Origin: Rhodospirillaceae bacterium
GTDB taxonomy: Bacteria > Pseudomonadota > Alphaproteobacteria > Rhodospirillales > UBA2165
NCBI GenBank assembly: GCA_947467145.1
Contig: CANIGJ010000004.1
Location: 111,262 to 175,261 of the forward strand
Reading direction: 5' to 3'
DNA: 64,000 bases
Shown here: positions 1 through 8,240 of the stretch, one piece after another
Numbering within the stretch: position 1 is the stretch's first letter
Layout of the letters: each line of letters starts with the position of its first letter
Translations under genes and position numbers: made by a program
Notes under the pieces: generated by a model
The model's input: only the letters and a program-made list of their open reading frames with translations
What the model was told of the DNA's origin: nothing
Databases searched by the model: none

Positions 1-1580
<1,580 letters not shown>

Positions 1581-1592
1581 AGGATCCAAAAG

Positions 1593-1626
1593 AAAACGGC
1601 CGGAGGGGGTGTCCGGCCGTTTTTAT
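1593..1626 (+). terminator. Rho-independent terminator after clpB
   Basis: A perfect 12-bp stem (AAAACGGCCGGA / TCCGGCCGTTTT) with a 7-base G-rich loop runs into a T-rich tail. It lies 12 bases after the clpB stop. Because the stem is A/T-flanked it can also end transcription of the convergent hpf gene on the other strand. Confidence 0.9.
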
Positions 1627-1646
1627 TTTCGTGATGCGACTCGAGC

Positions 1647-2213
1647 TTAATGTCGGGTGCGCAACTTCACCACGCTGGCCTGGGGCCCCATCGGGCCGTC
1701 GGTCGGTGAACGCACGACCTCAACCAGCGAACCCACGGTCAGCTTGTCGAAGCCGCCATTGGCGACATCGCTGGCGAAATACAGATCGGTCGAACCCGAC
1801 ATCTCGATGAAGCCGTAGCCTTGATCGGGAAACAGCCGAACAACCAAGCCGGTTTGCGGCCCGCCCTCATGGTGTTTCACGTCATGGCGCTGGATATCGA
1901 CGATCGATTCCAATTGGCGCTCGGCATTGGCGAAGGCGCGGTTGACCACGGCGTAGTGATCGTTCTTCATTTCACGCCGTTCCTGCTCGTCATGCCCGAC
2001 GATGGTTTTTTTGTTGGGCACATCGACTTCGACCGCGACGGCGAGCGGCGGCTTGCCGCTTTCGGGAGATCGATGCGGCACATCGACGACGACGCGGCAG
2101 CCGATGATATGCGGATGTTTGCGTTCCAATCGATCGGCGCGCTGGCGGATCAGTTTTTCGAGGAATTCAGAGCTGGCGGTGTCTTTGAAGACGATCTGCA
2201 GTGGTCTATCCAT
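1647..2213 (-). CDS. HPF/RaiA ribosome-associated domain fused to a cold-shock domain
   Basis: 188 residues. The N-terminal part (about 1-115) resembles the S30EA/HPF/RaiA fold that binds the 30S decoding region and silences ribosomes. The C-terminal part (about 120-188) is a cold-shock-type OB fold with an RNP1-like GYGFIEM and a following DLYFASD, replacing the usual FVH. The start chosen is ATG 2213, which has AGGAG nine bases upstream; an ATG at 2231 lies upstream of this ribosome site and is unlikely. The gene converges on clpB. Fusion of a hibernation domain with an RNA-binding CSD is known in alphaproteobacteria, but its exact job (mRNA or rRNA contact) is inference. It could influence translation under stress or in stationary phase. 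Confidence 0.85.
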   Translation of the reverse strand: MDRPLQIVFKDTASSEFLEKLIRQRADRLERKHPHIIGCRVVVDVPHRSPESGKPPLAVAVEVDVPNKKTIVGHDEQERREMKNDHYAVVNRAFANAERQLESIVDIQRHDVKHHEGGPQTGLVVRLFPDQGYGFIEMSGSTDLYFASDVANGGFDKLTVGSLVEVVRSPTDGPMGPQASVVKLRTRH

Positions 2214-2416
2214 ACAAACGAACTCCTGCATTGTGGCCTGTCGTAGCCGGGAGCTCGTTGTGCGGAGCCCCGGCCCGGCTGTTCAGCCGGTACCAAGTTC
2301 CCCCAAGACTCCAGTTATACCACGATCGCCCAATTACCATCCGGCAAAATTAAATTTTTGCGCTTCGGGTCTTAACGGCTGTGATCATTGCGAATCTCAC
2401 CGAATCTTCGGCGCGG

Positions 2417-2444
2417 TGATCCGATCGCCCCGCATTTACGTATT
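2417..2444 (+). promoter_or_regulatory. Predicted ECF (RpoE/ChrR-type) promoter for the DUF2177 gene
   Basis: TGATCC, 16 bases, then CGTATT. This is the same arrangement and spacing as the two sites between rpoE and the FAD oxidoreductase gene (TGATCC-N16-CGTATA). The -10 element ends 42 bases before the DUF2177 start codon. The match to the RpoE-ChrR group consensus is from memory of that family; the repetition with identical spacing is directly visible. Confidence 0.75.
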
Positions 2445-2486
2445 CCATGAAAATGTATTCCGCCTTGCAACAGGAAGACTGTTTTC

Positions 2487-2897
2487 ATGCTTAAATTCTC
2501 TGTCGCCTATGGGTCGGCCGCCATAACGTTCCTTTTATTGGATGTGCTCTGGCTTTCGACCATGACGGGATTGCTGTATCGGCCAATTCTGGGTCCCATC
2601 CTCGCCGATCAGGTTCGACTTGCTCCGGCGGTCGCCTTCTACGTTCTATATCTCGCGGGTCTCGTCTACTTTGGCGTCTCGCCGGCTTTTGAAACAGAAA
2701 AGTGGACAACCGCGTTATTCAATGGCGCGGTTTTCGGTTTCCTCGCCTATGCAACCTATGATCTGACCAACCATGCCACGTTGGAGGCGTGGACGATCAA
2801 GATCACGCTTGCCGATATGGCATGGGGCACTTTTGTTAGCGGTGCGGCGAGCACGGCCGGCTATATTGCGGCGCAGTTGTTCGTGAGCCGCGGATAA
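2487..2897 (+). CDS. DUF2177 family four-helix membrane protein
   Basis: 136 residues, almost entirely hydrophobic, with about four transmembrane segments (roughly 5-25, 45-65, 75-93 and 112-132). It carries the conserved DUF2177 features LLLDVLWL near the N terminus and FAYATYDLTN-like GFLAYATYDLTN near residue 90. AGGAAG precedes the ATG at normal distance. The biochemical function is unknown. A TGATCC-N16-CGTATT site upstream matches the promoters of the neighbouring rpoE locus, so the protein is probably made in the same envelope/oxidative stress response. It ends two bases before the convergent DUF1295 gene. Confidence 0.85.
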   Translation: MLKFSVAYGSAAITFLLLDVLWLSTMTGLLYRPILGPILADQVRLAPAVAFYVLYLAGLVYFGVSPAFETEKWTTALFNGAVFGFLAYATYDLTNHATLEAWTIKITLADMAWGTFVSGAASTAGYIAAQLFVSRG

Positions 2898-2899
2898 TC

Positions 2900-3697
2900 T
2901 TACGCGCGCCGTTGCGGTCCCGGGAAAAACGCGTTGGTGCGCGCGCGATATGCTTCGTAAGCGCCGCCCCGCGATGCGATCATTTGCCGTTCCAGCGGTG
3001 GAATGCCGGACACATACACCAGCAGCCAATACATCAGCGCCGGCGCGCCCAGCGCCAGCCAACCCCAGGGGTAGGCACCGCCAAGTTCTATGGCAATGAT
3101 GGGATAGGCGAGCCAACCCAGCCATTCGAAGAAATAATTGGGATGGCGCGATAGACGCCATAATTTGTGATCGCAGACCTGTCCTCGATTCCTCGGATCG
3201 AGGCCAAAGCTTCGCAGTTGGCGATCGGCCAGCGCCTCGCCGGCGATGGCGATCACCAGGATCGCGCCGCCGATCGCATCTTGGGGCGTGAAACTTTCGC
3301 CGGGGCGCCATGCGGCGACGCAGATCGCCGCGATCAATATGCCGCCGCACCAAGCTTGTTGCTGCAGAAACCAAAAGAATTGCCGATCCGCATTCGCACC
3401 ATATTCGGCGTATATCGTGGCATAACGGGGATCGTCGGGCCGTTTGAGATTGCGGCGCACGATATGGGTCCCCAGCCGCGCCGCCCAGATGAAGGCGAGG
3501 CCGGCGACCAGGATTTGCCGCTCGGTCGATGCGCCAGAGACCGGCACCAGTGCCGCGATGCTGGCGCTGAGACCGGTGCCGAATGTCCAGAGCGCATCGA
3601 TCCATCCGGCGTTGTTCGTGCGTCGATGCACGATCCACGCAATTGCCATGACGATCATCAGGGCAACGATAGCCGTCAGGATCGTTGCGACGATCAT
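2900..3697 (-). CDS. DUF1295 / steroid 5-alpha-reductase-like membrane enzyme
   Basis: 265 residues with six or more predicted transmembrane helices. The DUF1295 signature is clear: an RHPNYFFEWLGW segment near residue 190 and a C-terminal PPLERQM...YEAYRARTNAFFPG tail. The family includes NAD(P)H-dependent reductases acting on lipid or sterol-like double bonds and isoprenylcysteine methyltransferase relatives; the substrate here is unknown. The start is ATG 3697, four bases after the stop of the hydrolase gene; an upstream extension would lie inside that gene. It is the last gene of the rpoE-chrR-hydrolase-DUF1295 operon, which suggests stress-induced modification of membrane lipids (inference). 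Confidence 0.85.
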   Translation of the reverse strand: MIVATILTAIVALMIVMAIAWIVHRRTNNAGWIDALWTFGTGLSASIAALVPVSGASTERQILVAGLAFIWAARLGTHIVRRNLKRPDDPRYATIYAEYGANADRQFFWFLQQQAWCGGILIAAICVAAWRPGESFTPQDAIGGAILVIAIAGEALADRQLRSFGLDPRNRGQVCDHKLWRLSRHPNYFFEWLGWLAYPIIAIELGGAYPWGWLALGAPALMYWLLVYVSGIPPLERQMIASRGGAYEAYRARTNAFFPGPQRRA

Positions 3698-3701
3698 CGG
3701 G

Positions 3702-4574
3702 TCACGGGTTGGCGGCAACGCGCGGGGCAACGGGACCGAGCGTCGCGATGAAGGCGCTGCTGTCGCGCAAGGTCGGCGCGAACAGCCGCAATGGCCGCGC
3801 CACGGCGCCCAACACCAAGGCATGCCCGATCAGGGGGTATTTGATTACGCTCGCCCGGCCGCCGAGGCTTTCGATCTTTGTGGCCAGCCGTTCGCTGTTG
3901 CGCGGATCGACGGAATGATCGAAGCCGCCGGTGATCAGCAAGGCGGGCGGCTCGCCGCCGGCCACAAAATTGATCGGCTGGGTGCGTGCGAGCTGTTCGG
4001 GCGGCCCGAAGACGATCTTCAAGGTGTCGCTTTCCAGCGGCAGGAAATCATACGGCCCGGCAATGCCCAATAGTCCGGCGAGATCGCGCCGGGGATCGAG
4101 GCCGACTGCGTTCAGCCATTGCGCATCTAGGGTGAGCATCGCGGCGATATGCGCACCGGCGGAATGGCCGGCGAGGACGATGCGATTGGGATCGGCGCCG
4201 AATTCGGCGGCATGATCCTTGGCCCAGCGCGCGGCGCGCGCGGCATCGGTGAGGAAATCGGGAAACCGCACCTCGGGATAAACACGATAATCCGGCACCA
4301 TCGTGACAATGCCTTGTGCCGCGAAGGCGGCGGCCACGAAGGCATAGGATGCTTTTTCGCCGCTCTCCCAGCCGCCGCCGTAATAGAACACGACGAGCGG
4401 CGCACTCTTGGTGTTGCTCGGTCGATAGACGTCGAGCTTGGCGCGCGGGCCGGCATCATAAGGGATGTCGCGCGTGACTTCGACGTTCGTGCTTTCGGCC
4501 GTTGCGTTGAGCACATCGACGATGGAGCAGGCGGTCAGCATCAGGCAGGCCAGCCCATAAAGCAGGACGCGCAT
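3702..4574 (-). CDS. Alpha/beta hydrolase lipoprotein (esterase-like)
   Basis: 290 residues. The N terminus is a lipoprotein signal with lipobox LTAC, Cys16. The rest is a BD-FAE/esterase-type alpha/beta hydrolase: oxyanion segment YYGGGW near residue 64, nucleophile elbow GHSAGAH near residue 140, probable acid in GGFDHSVDP and catalytic His in IGHALV. It should hydrolyse an ester at or near the membrane; the substrate is unknown. It starts 13 bases after chrR and is read with rpoE-chrR, so it belongs to the ECF regulon by position. The classic HGG oxyanion motif is YGGG here, which occurs in some family members. Confidence 0.85.
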   Translation of the reverse strand: MRVLLYGLACLMLTACSIVDVLNATAESTNVEVTRDIPYDAGPRAKLDVYRPSNTKSAPLVVFYYGGGWESGEKASYAFVAAAFAAQGIVTMVPDYRVYPEVRFPDFLTDAARAARWAKDHAAEFGADPNRIVLAGHSAGAHIAAMLTLDAQWLNAVGLDPRRDLAGLLGIAGPYDFLPLESDTLKIVFGPPEQLARTQPINFVAGGEPPALLITGGFDHSVDPRNSERLATKIESLGGRASVIKYPLIGHALVLGAVARPLRLFAPTLRDSSAFIATLGPVAPRVAANP

Positions 4575-4587
4575 TCGCGGGCCGATT

Positions 4588-5253
4588 CTATATGCCGTAG
4601 ACCGGTTGCAGAACGCGCCCGATCACCGAGCGCAGGCGCAGCTTGCCCTCGAGCGCGATGACGCAGATGCACTCGCCGTCCCGGTCGACGATCGGCTTAT
4701 GCTCGATGCCTGGGTCGGCGATCGCCATGTCGCCCGGTTGATGGCGGCCGTCCTGATCGGTGAACGAGCCTTTCAGTACGCACAGATATTCGTCGCCGCT
4801 ATGGCCATGTTCGAACAATGACATGCCGGGCGCGGCGCGCAGCATGAATAGGTTCATGCTGCTCTTTTTGCGCGACGTGATGCGGCTGAATTTGAGACCA
4901 GGGGCGAGCGCACGCCACCGGCCGATGCGATACTCGCGCAAGACCGCCGGCACGGGCACGCCCAAAGCGATTTCTGGTGCGATCTCGTCCATGCTGGCGG
5001 CGACCGGCAGCGCGGGCTCCGCTTCCGCGTCGATGCGTTGCAGCACCTTGGCGTAACTATCCGGCAGCATCTGGGCGGGCTCCAGCGCGTCGAGCACGGC
5101 GCCGCCGACGGCTTCGTATGTTTCAACGCGCGCGCGGCACTGTTCGCACACCGCCATGTGGACACCGATCACCAAGGCTGCGCCTTCGCTCAAGGTTGCG
5201 GCGGCATAGCCCATGATGAGTTCATCGTTTGGATGGTGCGAAGGTTTCATCAT
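4588..5253 (-). CDS. chrR: ChrR-family zinc anti-sigma factor with cupin domain
   Basis: 221 residues. The N-terminal zinc anti-sigma domain has His6/His7, His32, Cys36 and Cys39 (H-x3-C-x2-C), which in the ChrR family bind zinc and grip the sigma factor. The C-terminal half (about 115-205) is a cupin with the HGHSGDEY and PGIEHKP metal-binding strands, the part that senses singlet oxygen or peroxides in Rhodobacter ChrR. The ATG overlaps the rpoE stop in ATGA, so the two are translationally coupled. Both domains look intact, which predicts a functional switch releasing RpoE on oxidative damage (family knowledge). Confidence 0.93.
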   Translation of the reverse strand: MMKPSHHPNDELIMGYAAATLSEGAALVIGVHMAVCEQCRARVETYEAVGGAVLDALEPAQMLPDSYAKVLQRIDAEAEPALPVAASMDEIAPEIALGVPVPAVLREYRIGRWRALAPGLKFSRITSRKKSSMNLFMLRAAPGMSLFEHGHSGDEYLCVLKGSFTDQDGRHQPGDMAIADPGIEHKPIVDRDGECICVIALEGKLRLRSVIGRVLQPVYGI

Positions 5254-5849
5254 GGTTCACCCAGGATCTCGCGCAGCCGGGTCACGGCCAGGCGGATACG
5301 CGATTTGACGGTGCCGAGGGGCAGGCCGAGTTGCGCGGCGATCTCCGCATGCGGTGTATCGGAAAAAAACGACAGTCGGATCACCGATTGCTGTTCGCTC
5401 GATAAGCTGGCGAGTGCGGTACGCACGCGCAGTTCGCGTTCGGCGGTATCGATGCTGTCGCTGGCGAGCACCGGCGCCTCGCTCGCCTCGAAGGGTTCGG
5501 CCAAGGCGGTTTGCTCGGACCGCTGGCGACGAAACAGATCGATGCGCAGATTGCGCGCTATGACGAAAATCCAGGTCGAGGCCCCGGCGCGTTCGGGATC
5601 GAATTGCGGCGCCTTGCGCCAGACGTTCAGCATCACATCCTGGGCGAGGTCTTCGGCCTGCGCAGCGGGCATGCCGGCGCGGATATAATAGCTTTTGAGA
5701 CGCGGGCCGAAATGTTCGAACAATGTGCCGAAGGCCGCGCGGTCGTTGCGCTGCGCGACGGCGACGATGCAGCCCGCGAAATCGGGCTCAGACGTCGGTC
5801 GGTCGGGTTGATCCGGCGGCATGGCCCCACCACTCATCTGGCCACTCAT
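5250..5849 (-). CDS. rpoE: ECF RNA polymerase sigma factor (RpoE, ChrR-partnered group)
   Basis: About 199 residues from the start used. Region 2 (LAQDVMLNVWRKAPQFD, then STWIFVIARNLRIDLFRR) and region 4 (EIAAQLGLPLGTVKSRIRLAVTRLR) are complete. The frame is open up to an ATG at 5957, but that codon lies upstream of the -10 element of the promoter found here (5943-5970), so it cannot be the start. Candidates are ATG 5936 (essentially at the expected transcript start), 5849, 5837 and 5822; none has a strong ribosome site, so the start is uncertain. The gene is followed by chrR with ATGA overlap. Its own promoter matches that of the divergent operon, implying autoregulation. Confidence 0.9.
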   Translation of the reverse strand: MSGQMSGGAMPPDQPDRPTSEPDFAGCIVAVAQRNDRAAFGTLFEHFGPRLKSYYIRAGMPAAQAEDLAQDVMLNVWRKAPQFDPERAGASTWIFVIARNLRIDLFRRQRSEQTALAEPFEASEAPVLASDSIDTAERELRVRTALASLSSEQQSVIRLSFFSDTPHAEIAAQLGLPLGTVKSRIRLAVTRLREILGEP

Positions 5850-5942
5850 AGGGACGGCAACGCGCACGGCAGCCGGGAACCGCGCCAGGGGCGCGATACC
5901 GTTTTGAAACAAACGAGCTGGAACGATGCCATTCATATCCCT

Positions 5943-5970
5943 TATACGCTGCCGCACCCGCTTTGGATCA
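5943..5970 (-). promoter_or_regulatory. Predicted ECF promoter of rpoE-chrR operon
   Basis: Read on the minus strand: TGATCC (5970-5965), 16 bases, CGTATA (5948-5943). It is an exact copy in both elements and spacing of the divergent promoter 16 bases away. It predicts that RpoE drives its own operon. Confidence 0.85.
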
Positions 5971-5985
5971 CCGCTCGCTTTACGG

Positions 5986-6013
5986 TGATCCAGGCCACGC
6001 CGCGGTCCGTATA
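5986..6013 (+). promoter_or_regulatory. Predicted ECF promoter of the FAD oxidoreductase-DUF1365-cfa operon
   Basis: TGATCC (5986-5991), 16 bases, CGTATA (6008-6013), 27 bases before the ATG at 6041. It forms a back-to-back pair with the rpoE promoter, with -35 elements facing each other 15 bases apart. This links the lipid operon to RpoE directly. Confidence 0.85.
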
Positions 6014-6040
6014 CCCTAGAACAAGGCCCCTTGAATCTCT

Positions 6041-7426
6041 ATGGACCGTATCATGGATCGTCTGACCGCCCACCCGCCGCCGAGTGCTGCGTTGAATATC
6101 GCGGTCATCGGTACCGGCATATCGGGTATGTCGGCGGCGTGGCTGCTGGCGCAACGCCACCGGGTCACGATTTACGAGCAAGATGGGCGGATCGGCGGCC
6201 ATACCAACACCGTCGATGTCGATCTCGCCGGCGCCGGTCATGCCGTCGATACCGGCTTTATCGTCTACAACGAACAGAATTATCCGAACCTGACGGCGCT
6301 GTTTCGTCATCTCAATGTCGCGACCCGCGCGACGGATATGTCGTTCGGCGTGTCGCTGGATGACGGCCGCCTCGAATATGGCAGCATCGGTTGGCGCGGC
6401 CTGTTCGCGCAGTACCGCAATGCGGTCAATCCGCGCTTCTGGTCGATGATGCGCGACCTCGTGCGGTTTTATCGCGAGGCGCCTGCCTATGTCGGTGCAT
6501 CCGATTCGATCAGCCTCGGCGGTTATCTCGAACGGCATAAATACGGCCGCGCGTTCCGCGAGGATCATCTGCTGCCGATGGCCGCCGCCATCTGGTCGGC
6601 GCCGGCGCGCGCCTTGCTCGATTATCCGGCCGAAGCCTTCATCCGCTTCTGCGACAATCACGGCCTGTTGGAACTGGCGGCGCGCCCGCAGTGGCGCACC
6701 GTGATCGGTGGCAGCCGGTCCTATGTGAAGAAATTGGTCGACGCGTCCGCCGATCGCGTCCGCCTGAATCGCGGCGTGTGCGCCATAACGCGTACGGCCG
6801 AGGGCGTGCAGGTGCGCGACGTGGCGGGGCAGACCGAAACGTTCGATCATGTCGTGATTGCGACCCACGCCGATCAGGCGCTCGCCCTGCTCGACGATGC
6901 CGGCGCGGCCGAGCGTGATCTGTTGTCGGTCTTTCGCTACGAGCGCAATCTTGCGATCCTGCATACCGACCTCGCCTTCATGCCGCGTCGCCGCGGCGCT
7001 TGGTCGAGCTGGAATTATCTCGGCCGCCGCGACGAAGGTGCGGGCGAAAAGCTGTGCGTGACCTATTGGATGAACAAATTGCAGGGCATCGTGTCCGACC
7101 GTCCGCTGCTGGTGACGCTGAATCCCGCCGTCGCGCCGCGTAGCGAGACCGTCCTGCATACCGAGGTGTACCAGCATCCGATCTTCGACCGCGCGACCAG
7201 CGCGGCGCAGAAATTGTTGTGGTCCTTGCAAGGCGACAATCGTACCTGGTTCTGCGGTGCCTATTTCGGCGCGGGCTTTCACGAGGATGGCTTGCAGGCC
7301 GGGCTCGCGGTGGCCGAAGCCTTGGGCGGCGTGCGCCGGCCATGGACGGTGGCCAACGAATCCGGCCGCATCGTCATCGACGAGACGCTCCGCCGCAGCC
7401 CGCGCGCTGCCGTCCGGGCGGCCTAA
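6041..7426 (+). CDS. FAD/NAD(P)-dependent oxidoreductase (amine-oxidase fold) of the RpoE lipid operon
   Basis: 461 residues. The N-terminal Rossmann motif GTGISG (residues 24-29) is followed by the dinucleotide-binding acid in IYEQ and by GRIGGHTNT. These are hallmarks of the flavin amine-oxidase/desaturase superfamily. Near the C terminus WFCGAYFGAGFHEDG is the FAD-closing motif. ATG 6041 is used; ATG 6053 is an alternative. It begins the RpoE-driven operon, four bases before the DUF1365 gene. Plant cyclopropane synthases carry an N-terminal FAD oxidase domain fused to a CFA domain, so this protein probably works on fatty acyl chains with the downstream methyltransferase (inference). The reaction is not known from sequence. 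Confidence 0.88.
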   Translation: MDRIMDRLTAHPPPSAALNIAVIGTGISGMSAAWLLAQRHRVTIYEQDGRIGGHTNTVDVDLAGAGHAVDTGFIVYNEQNYPNLTALFRHLNVATRATDMSFGVSLDDGRLEYGSIGWRGLFAQYRNAVNPRFWSMMRDLVRFYREAPAYVGASDSISLGGYLERHKYGRAFREDHLLPMAAAIWSAPARALLDYPAEAFIRFCDNHGLLELAARPQWRTVIGGSRSYVKKLVDASADRVRLNRGVCAITRTAEGVQVRDVAGQTETFDHVVIATHADQALALLDDAGAAERDLLSVFRYERNLAILHTDLAFMPRRRGAWSSWNYLGRRDEGAGEKLCVTYWMNKLQGIVSDRPLLVTLNPAVAPRSETVLHTEVYQHPIFDRATSAAQKLLWSLQGDNRTWFCGAYFGAGFHEDGLQAGLAVAEALGGVRRPWTVANESGRIVIDETLRRSPRAAVRAA

Positions 7427-7430
7427 TCAG

Positions 7431-8237
7431 ATGAATGGCCCGATGACCGCACCTCGGCTGTCCGGTCTTTATCGCGGTTCGGTCGTCCATACGCGCGTGC
7501 GGCCCAAGCGCCATCATCTGCGCTATCGCTTGATGATGGTCTGCCTCGACCTCGCCGAGGTCGGCGGACTCGCGCGCACCTGCCGGTTCTTTTCCGACAA
7601 TCGCTTCAATCTCTTCAGTTTTTACGATCGCGATCACGGCGATGGGTCGGACCGTCCCTTGCGCGACCAGATGATCGACCGGCTGGCCGAGGCGGGCATC
7701 GATCTGGCCGGCGGCGCGGTCCGCATCGTGTGTTTGCCGCGGATCCTGGGCTACGTCTTCAATCCGATCAGCGTTTACTATTGCGCCGATGCCGATGGGG
7801 TCTTGCGCGCGATGGTCTACGAGGTGAACAATACTTTCGGAGAACGTCATAGTTATTTGATTCCGGTCAGGGAGCCGTTGAACCCGATCCGCCAGAGTTG
7901 TGCGAAACGCCTTCATGTATCGCCGTTCATGGATATGGATATGACTTACGATTTCTGCGTCACCCCGCCTGACGCGCACGTTTCGATCGCCATTGCCGGG
8001 CGCGACCCGGACGGCCCGCTCATCGCCACCGCCTTCGACGGCCGCCGGCACGATTTATCGGATCGTTCCCTAGTGTCCGCCTTTTTCTCTTATCCGCTGC
8101 TGACCCTGGGTGTCGTCGCCGGCATCCATTGGGAGGCGCTGAAACTGTTCCTGAAAGGCATCAAGGTGCGCAGCCGTCGCCCGCCGCCCGTTCATGCCTT
8201 CACGATTGTTGCGCCACGGTCTTCCCAGGGCTTCTAG
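7431..8237 (+). CDS. DUF1365 domain protein
   Basis: 268 residues from ATG 7431 (ATG 7443 is an alternative). It shows the DUF1365 pattern: GSVVHTRVRPKRHHLRY at the N terminus, ILGYVFNPISVYYC in the middle and FMDMDMTYDF further on. The function of the family is unknown, but it is repeatedly found between a flavin oxidoreductase and a cyclopropane synthase-like methyltransferase, as here (4-base gap on the left, 3 on the right). A lower-probability open extension upstream lies within the oxidoreductase gene and is not used. Its role is likely accessory to fatty-acyl modification (inference). Confidence 0.88.
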   Translation: MNGPMTAPRLSGLYRGSVVHTRVRPKRHHLRYRLMMVCLDLAEVGGLARTCRFFSDNRFNLFSFYDRDHGDGSDRPLRDQMIDRLAEAGIDLAGGAVRIVCLPRILGYVFNPISVYYCADADGVLRAMVYEVNNTFGERHSYLIPVREPLNPIRQSCAKRLHVSPFMDMDMTYDFCVTPPDAHVSIAIAGRDPDGPLIATAFDGRRHDLSDRSLVSAFFSYPLLTLGVVAGIHWEALKLFLKGIKVRSRRPPPVHAFTIVAPRSSQGF

Positions 8238-8240
8238 ACG

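Noticed and set aside
3698..3823. An upstream extension of the DUF1295 gene
   Set aside because: It reads the hydrolase gene out of frame, and its residues do not fit the membrane protein; ATG 3697 gives a clean N-terminal helix.
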